Of a stretch of DNA of 25,381 nt, positions 14,416 to 22,419 are shown one piece after another. Source of the stretch: Granulicella sp. (GTDB lineage: Bacteria; Acidobacteriota; Terriglobia; Terriglobales; Acidobacteriaceae); assembly GCA_003133205.1 (NCBI GenBank), contig PKWK01000261.1, positions 21,142 through 46,522 of the forward strand. The letters are read 5' to 3'. A program made the translations under genes and the position numbers. Every line of letters begins with the position of its first letter. The stretch's first letter is position 1. The notes below the pieces were generated by a model that saw only the letters and a list, made by a program, of their open reading frames with translations, did not search any database and had not been told where the DNA came from.

Positions 14416-15426
14416 TTGGCACGTCAATTATGGTCCAGTATCGCGACTCAAGTGAACTCCGGTTTTAGCGGCAGCTCGACCAGCATCTTTGCTCCGGCAG
14501 GGACGCCCGCACATTCCATCTTCGGCCTTTCGATGCTTGTTCTCAGCATCACAGCCGCCATCTTCCTCGTTGTCGGGGGTTTGCTGCTGTATGCTTTGGT
14601 GCGTTTCCGCCATCGCGCCGGCGACAGGAATGCGTCGCAGGAACCCCCGCAGATCTATGGCAGCAATCAGATCGAGCTTTCCTGGACCGTCATTCCCATT
14701 CTGATCGTGGTCATGCTGTTCCTGGCCACCGCACGCGTCATCCTTTCGACCCAGGACGCGCCGAAGCCCGCCGATGCGCTGGACGTCACCGTGATCGGTC
14801 ATCAGTTCTGGTGGGAGTACCGCTACCCGAAGCTGGGCATCGTCACGGCCAACGAATTGCACATTCCGGTCAGTGATCCCAGGCATCCGACGCCGACCTA
14901 TTTGACGATGTCCTCGGCTGACACCGATCACAGCTTCTGGGTTCCTCGCCTGGCCGGAAAGACGGACCTGATTCCCAACCGGGTCAATACCATGTGGCTG
15001 GACCCGGAAGCTCCGGGGCTCTATCTCGGCCAGTGCGCGCAGTACTGCGGAACCCAGCACGCCAAGATGCTGCTGCGCGTCTACGCCGATAGCCCGGCCG
15101 ACTTTGCTGCCTGGATCGCGCACCAGCAGCAACCAGCCGTGGATAACCCAAGCGCAACCGAAGGCCGCAACATCTTCCAGCACACAGCCTGTATCAGCTG
15201 CCATACTGTGGCCGGGACGGTAGCGACAGGGACGTTCGGCCCCGACCTGACGCACGTCGCCAGCCGCGACACCATCGCATCCGGGTCCGTGCCCAACACC
15301 GCGGCGAACCTCCGCGCCTTCGTCGACAACCCTGCGCATTTCAAGCCCGGAGCGCTGATGCCTCCGATGCACCTCAACGATCACGACCTCGACGCCGTCA
15401 CTGCGTATTTGATAACGCTGAAGTAG
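14416..15426 (+). CDS. coxB: caa3-type cytochrome c oxidase subunit II with fused cytochrome c
   Basis: A 336-aa electron-entry subunit of the terminal oxidase. Two TM helices (~35-62 and ~88-110), then a periplasmic CuA cupredoxin domain with HQFWWEY (~129-135), His172 and GLYLGQCAQYCGTQHAKM carrying the ligands Cys207, Cys211, His215 and Met218. The usual Glu between the cysteines is Gln209, which is tolerable because this position binds through its backbone. A C-terminal cytochrome c domain (~245-336) has CISCH at 259-263 and a Met in GALMPPM (~312-318). The fusion defines a caa3 oxidase. Start is TTG 14416, with CGGAG 7 nt upstream. First gene of the operon, 19 bp before coxA. Confidence 0.93.
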   Translation: MARQLWSSIATQVNSGFSGSSTSIFAPAGTPAHSIFGLSMLVLSITAAIFLVVGGLLLYALVRFRHRAGDRNASQEPPQIYGSNQIELSWTVIPILIVVMLFLATARVILSTQDAPKPADALDVTVIGHQFWWEYRYPKLGIVTANELHIPVSDPRHPTPTYLTMSSADTDHSFWVPRLAGKTDLIPNRVNTMWLDPEAPGLYLGQCAQYCGTQHAKMLLRVYADSPADFAAWIAHQQQPAVDNPSATEGRNIFQHTACISCHTVAGTVATGTFGPDLTHVASRDTIASGSVPNTAANLRAFVDNPAHFKPGALMPPMHLNDHDLDAVTAYLITLK

Positions 15427-15445
15427 AAGTACGGAAGGAAACTTC

Positions 15446-17125
15446 ATGGCAACCCACGCTCCGGTCACCGAAAACATCACCCAGACCGCACCGCGCCGCC
15501 TTGTGCTCGAGGTGCTGCACGATTGGGTGACAACGGTCGACCACAAGAAGATCGGGCTGATGTACATCGGCTACGCCCTGATCTTCCTCGTGGTCGCGGG
15601 CTTTGAGGCTTTGCTGATGCGCGTCCAGCTTGCCATCCCCAACAACCACTTCGTGTCGCCACAAGTCTTCAATCAACTGTTCACGATGCACGGCACGACT
15701 ATGGTCTTCTTCGTAGGGATGCCCGTCCTCTTCGGCTTCGGCAACTACCTGATCCCACTAATGATCGGCGCACGCGACATGGCCTTCCCTAGGCTGAACG
15801 CGTTTAGCTTCTGGATAGCCAGTCTAGGCGGCCTGCTGCTTTACTTCAGCTACCTTGGGGGCAGTGGCCTATACGGCGCTGGTGCTGCACCTGATGTCGG
15901 GTGGTTCGCCTACGCGCCACTGACGGCACGCGTCTTCTCGCCCGGCCACAGCACGGATTACTGGACTCTCGCCATCCTGCTCAGCGGAATCGGCAGCATC
16001 GGCACGGCGCTCAACATCGTTGCAACGACGATCTGCATGCGCTGCCCCGGCATGAAGCTGACCCGAATGCCGCTACTCGTGTGGCTCTACTTGGTCATGT
16101 CGTGCATGGTCTTCGTCACCATCAGCCCCCTCACGGCTGCGCAAATCATGCTGATGCTCGACCGCTACGTCGGTTCGCACTTCTTCGACACGCAGGCTGG
16201 CGGCTCGGCTGTGCTCTGGATGCATTTCTTCTGGATCTTCGGTCATCCCGAGGTCTACATCCTCATCCTGCCCTCCTTCGCATTCGCCAACGAGATCATT
16301 CCCGTCTTCTCGCGCAAGGCCATCTTCGGCTATCCCGCGATGGTCGCGGCGTCGGTCGGAATCGGCTTCATCAGCCTCAGCGTCTGGGCGCACCACATGT
16401 TCACGGTTGGCATGAGTTCCGGCGCAAACACCTTCTTCGTCCTGGCCACGATGGCCGTGTCTGTGCCAACCGGAATCAAAGTCTTTAATTGGCTGGCCAC
16501 ACTCTGGGGCGGCAAGATTCACTTCACGGTTTCGATGATGTTCGCCGTCGGATTCCTGTTTCAGTTCCTCATCGCCGGACTCACCGGCATCATGCTGTCG
16601 GTGGCTCCCTTCGACTGGCAGTTGAGCGCCTCATACTTCGTCGTAGCGCACTTCCACTACGTGCTGGTCGGCGCGATTCTCTTCATCCTGTTCGCCGCCT
16701 TCTACTATTGGTACCCCAAGGCGACCGGCCGCATGTTGAGCGAGAAGCTCGGCAAGTGGCACTTCTGGATCTTTCTTATCGGCTTCCACCTCACCTTCGA
16801 CTTCATGCACATCCCTGGCCTGGAAGGCATGCCGCGCCGTGTTTATACGTACGAGGCCGACCGCGGATGGATGATGTGGAACATGATCGTGTCGAGTGGT
16901 GCGGTGTTCCAGGCCGTTGCATCCCTGCTGTTCGTCTACAACCTCATCTGGTCGTACTTCAAAGGCCCGATAGCCGGCCCCGATCCGTGGGACGCGTGGA
17001 CGCTGGAATGGTCGACCGCCTCCCCGCCGCCACACTATAACTTCGCCGTGACTCCAACGGTCGAGAGTCGCCGCCCGCTATGGGACCTCAAACATCCCGA
17101 CGATCCAGACAGCCACTACGAGTAG
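15446..17125 (+). CDS. coxA: Cytochrome c oxidase subunit I
   Basis: The 559-aa catalytic core of the heme-copper oxidase, twelve TM helices. Haem a ligands sit in FTMHGTTMVFF and the last His of VAHFHYVLVG. The CuB/a3 site shows GHPEVY with the His, the proton-channel Glu and the cross-linked Tyr, plus VWAHHMFTVGM. D-channel residues appear in GNYLIPLMIGARDMAFPRLN, and the K-channel Lys in PTGIKVFNWL. This is a complete A1-type enzyme that should pump protons. Start ATG 15446 has AAGGA upstream. Its length is usual. All active-site residues are intact. Confidence 0.96.
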   Translation: MATHAPVTENITQTAPRRLVLEVLHDWVTTVDHKKIGLMYIGYALIFLVVAGFEALLMRVQLAIPNNHFVSPQVFNQLFTMHGTTMVFFVGMPVLFGFGNYLIPLMIGARDMAFPRLNAFSFWIASLGGLLLYFSYLGGSGLYGAGAAPDVGWFAYAPLTARVFSPGHSTDYWTLAILLSGIGSIGTALNIVATTICMRCPGMKLTRMPLLVWLYLVMSCMVFVTISPLTAAQIMLMLDRYVGSHFFDTQAGGSAVLWMHFFWIFGHPEVYILILPSFAFANEIIPVFSRKAIFGYPAMVAASVGIGFISLSVWAHHMFTVGMSSGANTFFVLATMAVSVPTGIKVFNWLATLWGGKIHFTVSMMFAVGFLFQFLIAGLTGIMLSVAPFDWQLSASYFVVAHFHYVLVGAILFILFAAFYYWYPKATGRMLSEKLGKWHFWIFLIGFHLTFDFMHIPGLEGMPRRVYTYEADRGWMMWNMIVSSGAVFQAVASLLFVYNLIWSYFKGPIAGPDPWDAWTLEWSTASPPPHYNFAVTPTVESRRPLWDLKHPDDPDSHYE

Positions 17126-17141
17126 AGAGGAGCCGCATCCG

Positions 17142-17735
17142 TTGAGCGAAACAGCCGTCATTCCGCAGAACCCAAACGCCGCCTGGGAGCTACCCTCGCG
17201 CGGCATCGTGGGGATGGCGTGCCTCATCGTCGCCGAAGCCGCGATCTTCATCATCTTTATCGTGGCGTATCTCTATTACGCCGGAAAAAGCCTCACAGGG
17301 CCAACGCCGCAAATCCTCGAACTCCCCATCTTCACCAGCATCTGCCTGTTTTCCAGTAGCGCCACTGTCCATTTTGCGGTCTCCGCTCTGCACCATGGAA
17401 AGCGCAGTATGTGCTCGCTGTGGCTGGCTGCAACGGTGCTGCTTGGAGGCATCTTCCTCGCAGGCACCGCGCACGAGTGGTACCAGTTGATCTATCACGA
17501 CGGCCTCACCATCCGAACGAACCTCTTCGGCACAACTTTTTACTCGCTCGTCGGCCTGCACGCCACTCACGTCGTCGTTGGTTTGTTCATGCTGTTACTG
17601 GCGCTGTTCTTTTCCCTGACCAGGTCCATGACCAGCAAACACACGGGGCGGCTGGAGGTGCTGTCGCTCTACTGGCATTTTGTCGACGCCGTCTGGGTCG
17701 TCGTCTTTACCGTCGTCTATGTGCTTGGCAGGTAG
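17142..17735 (+). CDS. coxC: Cytochrome c oxidase subunit III
   Basis: A 197-aa membrane subunit with about five TM helices. Signatures are FTSICLFSSSATVHFA, AGTAHEWYQLI, LVGLHATHVVVGL and YWHFVDAVWVVVFTVVY at the C-terminus, matching the short five-helix form of subunit III found with caa3 oxidases. It stabilises subunit I and aids proton uptake. The start is TTG 17142 with GAGGAG 9-10 nt upstream, 16 bp after coxA. Confidence 0.93.
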   Translation: MSETAVIPQNPNAAWELPSRGIVGMACLIVAEAAIFIIFIVAYLYYAGKSLTGPTPQILELPIFTSICLFSSSATVHFAVSALHHGKRSMCSLWLAATVLLGGIFLAGTAHEWYQLIYHDGLTIRTNLFGTTFYSLVGLHATHVVVGLFMLLLALFFSLTRSMTSKHTGRLEVLSLYWHFVDAVWVVVFTVVYVLGR

Positions 17736-17771
17736 GCTGAGGTTTGCACTGATTCCAAGGAAGGAGGCACC

Positions 17772-18653
17772 ATGCAGGACCAACACCCGAACAGCGATCC
17801 CAACGTGATTCAACTCCCGCGGCCGACAGCGTGGCCCCTGGTGCTGGCGCTCGGCATCGCGCTCATTATGGCGGGCATGGTGACGAACGTCGTGCTCGGA
17901 GTCTTAGGACTTCTGCTATGCCTCGCCGGCAGCGTCGGTTGGTTTTTCCAGGTTCTGCCGCACGAGGCGCACGAAGCCGTCTTAGTGAGCGGCGAGGAGA
18001 TCAAAAGTGTCAGTGTCCGTACTCTCATGGAGCGCGAGCGCCGGCATCGTGAAAACGAGACGCCGCGCACCATTCTTCCCATCGAGACATTCCGTATCAC
18101 CACCGGAATCCGAGGAGGCATCGCCGGCGGCATCGCGATGATCGTCCCCGCGACCATCTTCAGCCTCATCAAATACCACAGCGTCTGGTATGCGATGAAC
18201 CTGCTCGCAGCCGGCGGATTCGTCAGTTGGGCCGGTGCCAGCGATGCGTTCCTCAGCCAGTTCCACATGCAGGGGCTATTGGCAGGCCTTCTCATTCACG
18301 GCCTCACGTCGCTCCTGGTAGGCCTTCTGTACGGCGCAATGTTGCCGATGTTTCCCCGGTATCCGATCGTGACGGCCGGCTTCATGGTGCCGCTCTTGTT
18401 TACAGGAATCCTCTACTCGGCGCTGGGAATCGTCAGTCCCATCCTGAACCAGCGGATCGATTGGTTCTGGTTCATCATGTCGCAGATCGCGTTCGGCCTG
18501 GTATGCGGCTACGTGGTCAACCTGCAAGCCAGGGTGCGCACGCCGCAGTTTCAGGCGCTGCCGTTCGCTGTCCGAGCCGGTCTCCACAGCGATCAGGACG
18601 AGTGGCCGCACGAGCCTGCGACGGACACGGATGAGAAAGATAGACCTTCATGA
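17772..18653 (+). CDS. Uncharacterised membrane protein of the respiratory operon
   Basis: 293 aa, not recognised as a named family. The N-terminal ~65 residues resemble small oxidase subunit IV-like pieces: PRPTAWPLVLALGIALIMAG, a second helix, then GWFFQVLPHEAHE. A cytoplasmic or periplasmic linker (~70-110) rich in Arg and Glu (TLMERERRHRENETPR) follows. Four further hydrophobic segments lie at ~115-135, ~165-188, ~200-225 and ~232-250, and the tail is acidic. No haem or metal motif is visible. ATG 17772 has a strong AGGAGG site, and the last codons overlap the next cytochrome gene by 4 bp, so it is co-translated. It may be an assembly or bridging subunit of the bc-caa3 system. The gene order supports a respiratory role; the function is unknown. 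Confidence 0.75.
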   Translation: MQDQHPNSDPNVIQLPRPTAWPLVLALGIALIMAGMVTNVVLGVLGLLLCLAGSVGWFFQVLPHEAHEAVLVSGEEIKSVSVRTLMERERRHRENETPRTILPIETFRITTGIRGGIAGGIAMIVPATIFSLIKYHSVWYAMNLLAAGGFVSWAGASDAFLSQFHMQGLLAGLLIHGLTSLLVGLLYGAMLPMFPRYPIVTAGFMVPLLFTGILYSALGIVSPILNQRIDWFWFIMSQIAFGLVCGYVVNLQARVRTPQFQALPFAVRAGLHSDQDEWPHEPATDTDEKDRPS

Positions 18654-19402
18654 AATCGCCAAATCAGCGCTCGCTTACTTTCTTGCTTTTGGCAGGTGCA
18701 GCCGCCCTCGCCATCGCTGGCTGTAAAGCAGCGCCAGGAAAGCCCGGTCCAGATCTTGAAACTCCGCGTCCGGAACAAGTGGCCGACTTCGCGACACTCT
18801 ATGGTCAGAACTGCGCCGCCTGCCACGGCGAACGCGGCAAAAATGGCGCGGCTATTTCGCTCGCCAATCCCGTCTACCTTGCCATTGCGGGGGCTGCAAA
18901 CATCGAGCGCATCACCGCGAACGGTGTTCCCGGAACGATGATGCCGCTCTCCGCCAGGACCAAAGGCGGCATGCTGACCGACCGGCAAATCGCAATCATC
19001 GCTGAAGGCATGGAACAGAATTGGGGCCGCTCCGATGCGCTCGCAGGCCAGCCCCCGCCGACCTTTGCGAGCACCGCGCCCGGCAATCCAGTGCAGGGCC
19101 AAAAGACGTTCACCACGTTCTGTGCGCGATGCCACGGCGCTGATGGCACCGGAGGGCCAGCGGGCAACGGCGTGGTGACGGGCTCCCTGACCGACCCCGC
19201 ATATCTCGCGCTGGTCAGCGATCAAGGCCTGCGCAGCTCGATCCTCGCCGACCAGACAGAGCAGGGCACGCATGACTGGCGCTCGTACCTCACCGCCCCA
19301 GGATCGCGCCCGATGACCGACCAGGAGATCGCCGACACCGTCGCGTGGCTTGCCTCGCATCGCATCGCGACTCCCGGCCAGCCCTATAAGCAGCACCCGT
19401 AG
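18650..19402 (+). CDS. Diheme c-type cytochrome lipoprotein
   Basis: A 250-aa exported cytochrome. The signal peptide ends in the lipobox IAGC (Cys25), so the mature protein is probably lipid-anchored on the periplasmic side. There are two haem c sites: CAACH (55-59) and CARCH (158-162), each in its own cytochrome c fold, separated by a Pro-rich linker (~133-147). Candidate Met ligands sit in GTMMPL (~95-100) and SRPMTD in the second domain. The halves look like a tandem duplication. It lies between the oxidase and the Rieske gene, so it probably carries electrons from the bc complex to CoxB. Start ATG 18650 overlaps the preceding stop. Confidence 0.9.
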   Translation: MKSPNQRSLTFLLLAGAAALAIAGCKAAPGKPGPDLETPRPEQVADFATLYGQNCAACHGERGKNGAAISLANPVYLAIAGAANIERITANGVPGTMMPLSARTKGGMLTDRQIAIIAEGMEQNWGRSDALAGQPPPTFASTAPGNPVQGQKTFTTFCARCHGADGTGGPAGNGVVTGSLTDPAYLALVSDQGLRSSILADQTEQGTHDWRSYLTAPGSRPMTDQEIADTVAWLASHRIATPGQPYKQHP

Positions 19403-19417
19403 CAAGCGGAGACACGC

Positions 19418-20074
19418 ATGAGCGAACTCGAACAACCCGCAGACTCCACACCACCGAGCATCGACCCCTCCTCGCCCGATGCCAAGGCCGCCGCACACTC
19501 GCGCCGGGCCTTTCTGTTCAAGCTCTCGGTGCTGCTGAATGCGGCCGTCGGAGCCGTGCTCGCAGTGCCGCTGGTGGGCTATCTGCTCGGACCAGCGATG
19601 AAGAAGGGCTCAAGCACAGGCTCGTGGATCTCCATAGGCAACATCAACCAATTTCCTGTAGGAGAAACGCGGCTCGCCGACTTCCGCAGCCCCGTGGCCA
19701 GCTTCGACGATGGCGAGACGGCAAAGGTCGCCTGCTGGGTGCGACGCATCTCCGAGCAGCAATTCCAGGTTTTCGCCATCAACTGTGCGCATCTCGGATG
19801 CCCGGTGCGCTGGTTCGCACAATCCAAGCTCTTCCTCTGCCCATGCCACGGCGGAGCGTACTACGAAGATGGCAGCAGGGCATCCGGACCGCCGGAGCGC
19901 GGACTCTTCGAATACCAGTACAAACTCGCCGGAGACTCGCTGGTCATCCACGCTGGGGACATGCCCACGCTCGCGACCCAGGCCTCCTGCAAGCCCAAGC
20001 CACTGATCCAAATCGGGCCGGCCGGCACTGAAGACGCATCCGCGCCCACGAGGTCCGACGAATGGCAAGCATGA
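19418..20074 (+). CDS. qcrA: Rieske iron-sulfur protein of the cytochrome bc complex
   Basis: A 218-aa protein with a Tat-like signal anchor (SRRAFLFKLSVLL, ~28-40, then a hydrophobic helix) and a C-terminal Rieske domain. The [2Fe-2S] ligands are Cys123 and His125 in CAHLGC and Cys141 and His144 in CPCHGG; Cys128 and Cys143 can form the conserved disulfide. It takes the first electron from quinol at the Qo site and passes it to cytochrome c. ATG 19418 has GGAG 6 nt upstream. Its 3' end overlaps the cytochrome b start by 13 bp. Confidence 0.94.
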   Translation: MSELEQPADSTPPSIDPSSPDAKAAAHSRRAFLFKLSVLLNAAVGAVLAVPLVGYLLGPAMKKGSSTGSWISIGNINQFPVGETRLADFRSPVASFDDGETAKVACWVRRISEQQFQVFAINCAHLGCPVRWFAQSKLFLCPCHGGAYYEDGSRASGPPERGLFEYQYKLAGDSLVIHAGDMPTLATQASCKPKPLIQIGPAGTEDASAPTRSDEWQA

Positions 20075-21582
20075 AGCAGCGCGCCGTCGCCACCTATGAG
20101 TGGCTCGAGCATCGACTTGGCTTGATCAAGCCGATCAGCGAGGCTGCGTCGCATCCCACTCCAGCAAATAACGCAAGCTGGTGGTATGTCTTCGGCAGCG
20201 CCGCCACCGTCCTGCTCATCCTGCAAGTAGTGACAGGGATCTTGCTCGCTCTGGTCTACAGTCCGTCCGCCAACGAAGCATGGACCAGCCTCGGCATCCT
20301 GAACCACACCATCCCGCTCGGCTGGTATCTGCGCGCGCTGCACGGCTGGGGTTCGGACTTCATGATCGCCATCGTGATCATCCACATGGTGCAGGTCTTC
20401 CTGTTCGGAGCCTACAAATTTCCGCGCGAACTCACCTGGATCGTCGGCGTCGGACTTCTCCTGCTCACGCTCGGCATGGCGTTCACCGGCCAGGTCATGC
20501 GCTTCGATCAGGACGCCTACTGGGGCCTCGGCATCGGCGCGTCCATCATGAGCCGCGTCCCGCTGATCGGCGCGCCCCTGGTCCGCCTGCTGCTCGGCGC
20601 TCCCATCATTGGCGGTGCGACCGTCTCACGCTTCTTCACCCTCCACGTCTTCGTGATTCCAGGCCTCCTGCTCGCAGGAGTCGCCATCCATGTGTGGATG
20701 GTGTTGCGGCACGGTGTAAGCGACTGGCCGATGCCTGGCCGACTCGTCCGCAAGTCCACGTATGAGGCCGAGTACCACGAACTCACCGCAAAGACCGGCA
20801 TTCCCTTCGTGCCCGATGCAGCGTGGAAGGACGCCGTCTTCGCCGCCGCAATCATCTTCGCCGTAATGGCCTGCGCCTTCTTCTTCGGCCCATTCGGTCC
20901 CAGCGGTACGCCTGATCCGACCATCATCCAGACCGCTCCAAAGCCCGACTTCGCCTTCCTCTGGATCTACTCGGTCCTCGCTTTTCTGTCACCGTCGATT
21001 GAGACGCCGGTCATGATGATTGTGCCGGTGCTTGCAATCGTCGCGATGCTGCTTCTACCCCTGCTGGCAGGCGAAGGCGAACGGCACTGGGCACGGCGGC
21101 CGGTCGCGGTGTTGATGGTTTCGGTCATCGCCGTGACGCTCGGCATCTTCACGTGGCTCGGCACCTATACACCGTGGAGTCCCATCATGGACGCGTGGAC
21201 GAGCGCGCCCATTCCACCGAAGCTTCTCCAGAATCGCACTCCGCTGGAGCGCCAGGGAGCATTGGTGCTGCAGGACAAGCAGTGCCGCAACTGTCACTCG
21301 CTGGAAGGCTCTGGCGGGCAGCGCGGCCCGGCGCTCGATGCCCTCGCCTCGCGCATGACCGAGGATCAGATCATCCGCCAGGTATTGCAGGGTGGCGGCA
21401 ACATGCCTGCCTACGGCAACGCGCTCAACCCATCCGAGACCAAAGCCCTCATGCGCTTCCTGATGACGCTGCGTGGCGACAACCTCGCGCCGGCGATCGA
21501 CTCCTCGCGCGGCCTCACCCACGTCGACCAACCGCAAACCGCGCAACCCCCTGCGGCCGCACCCGCACCGAAGGCACCATAG
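20062..21582 (+). CDS. qcrB: Cytochrome b of the bc complex with fused C-terminal cytochrome c
   Basis: A 506-aa membrane protein. The cytochrome b part has haem ligands His94 (RALHGWGSD), His108 (IIHMVQVF), His195 (TLHVFVIP) and His210 (AIHVWMV). The spacing of 13 and 14 intervening residues is of b6f type. The subunit IV-like part (~285-375) has PDFAFL at 295-300 where PEWYFL is usual, a clear change at the Qo site. A cytochrome c domain follows (~390-475) with CRNCH at 408-412, then a Pro/Ala-rich tail. Two starts are possible: ATG 20062 (GAGG 8 nt upstream, preferred) and ATG 20071 (ATGA overlap with the Rieske stop). The fused haem c supplies the cytochrome c1 role. Confidence 0.93.
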   Translation: MASMKQRAVATYEWLEHRLGLIKPISEAASHPTPANNASWWYVFGSAATVLLILQVVTGILLALVYSPSANEAWTSLGILNHTIPLGWYLRALHGWGSDFMIAIVIIHMVQVFLFGAYKFPRELTWIVGVGLLLLTLGMAFTGQVMRFDQDAYWGLGIGASIMSRVPLIGAPLVRLLLGAPIIGGATVSRFFTLHVFVIPGLLLAGVAIHVWMVLRHGVSDWPMPGRLVRKSTYEAEYHELTAKTGIPFVPDAAWKDAVFAAAIIFAVMACAFFFGPFGPSGTPDPTIIQTAPKPDFAFLWIYSVLAFLSPSIETPVMMIVPVLAIVAMLLLPLLAGEGERHWARRPVAVLMVSVIAVTLGIFTWLGTYTPWSPIMDAWTSAPIPPKLLQNRTPLERQGALVLQDKQCRNCHSLEGSGGQRGPALDALASRMTEDQIIRQVLQGGGNMPAYGNALNPSETKALMRFLMTLRGDNLAPAIDSSRGLTHVDQPQTAQPPAAAPAPKAP

Positions 21583-21585
21583 TTC

Positions 21586-22416
21586 ATGTCAGACGCCGCA
21601 CGAGATATCTTTGCGGACTGGTCCCTGCCCATCTGGTTGACGCTGTCGATCGTGATCACCGCGGCCATCTATCTGCGCGGCTGGCTGGCGATACGGAAGA
21701 CTCGGCCCGAACAGTTTACCGACATCCGCCTCGCCTCGTTCCTCTCCGGCCTCAGCGTCCTGTGGCTCGCAATCGGCTCACCAATGGACGGCTTTGCCGA
21801 TGCCCTCCTCAGCGCGCACATGGTCGAGCATCTGCTGCTGATGTCCGCAGTCCCACCGCTCCTACTCTACGGCTTGCCTGTCGTTCCGCTCCTGCGAGGC
21901 CTGCCCGAGCCTCTCAGACGCAGGATCGTCGGACCGCTCCTGCGCGTATCGGCGCTACGCCACTTCGGGCATTGGCTAGTGACGCCGCTGGTCGCATGGC
22001 TCGCAATGAACCTCGCGTTCCTATGCTGGCACGTGCCAGCAGCCTATGACTTCGCGCTGGAACACGAGAACTGGCACGCGGTCGAGCACCTCTGCTTCCT
22101 TGGCACGTCGATCCTGTTCTGGTGGTGCATCCTGTGGCCGTGGCCCGCGCAGACGCATCGGCGCAACTGGGGAATCCTCATCTACCTGGTCGCCGCGGAT
22201 GTGGTCAACACGATGCTCTCCGCATTTCTCGCGTTCTGCGACCGCCCGGTCTACCGCTTTTATCTCGACCACCCAAACCCGTTTCACGTGGACCCGACAC
22301 AGGACCAGGTCCTCGGCGCGGCAATCATGTGGGTTTTGGGATCGCTCGCGTTCCTCGCGCCCGCGATGGTGATCACCCTACGCCTATTGAGTCCTTCGCG
22401 CCAGCGCAGAGCGTAG
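21586..22416 (+). CDS. ctaG: Cytochrome c oxidase assembly protein CtaG (caa3 type)
   Basis: A 276-aa, about seven-helix membrane protein of the Caa3_CtaG family (PF09678). Signatures are SAHMVEHLLLMSAVPPLLLYGLP, AFLCWHVPAAYDFAL and HAVEHLCFLGTSILFWW, with conserved His residues that probably bind copper. It is thought to help insert CuB or CuA into caa3 oxidase. Three bp separate it from cytochrome b, so it is the last gene of the operon. Its stop at 22414-22416 is only 3 bp from the stop of the opposing rfbH, with no terminator visible between them. Confidence 0.92.
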   Translation: MSDAARDIFADWSLPIWLTLSIVITAAIYLRGWLAIRKTRPEQFTDIRLASFLSGLSVLWLAIGSPMDGFADALLSAHMVEHLLLMSAVPPLLLYGLPVVPLLRGLPEPLRRRIVGPLLRVSALRHFGHWLVTPLVAWLAMNLAFLCWHVPAAYDFALEHENWHAVEHLCFLGTSILFWWCILWPWPAQTHRRNWGILIYLVAADVVNTMLSAFLAFCDRPVYRFYLDHPNPFHVDPTQDQVLGAAIMWVLGSLAFLAPAMVITLRLLSPSRQRRA

Positions 22417-22419
22417 TCC

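Noticed and set aside
14428..15567. 379-aa open frame on the minus strand opposite coxB
   Set aside because: Antisense shadow of a high-GC gene; composition is Arg/His/Gly-rich with no motif, and coxB is certain.
18593..19498. 301-aa open frame on the minus strand opposite the diheme cytochrome
   Set aside because: Shadow of a certain cytochrome gene; no recognisable domain.
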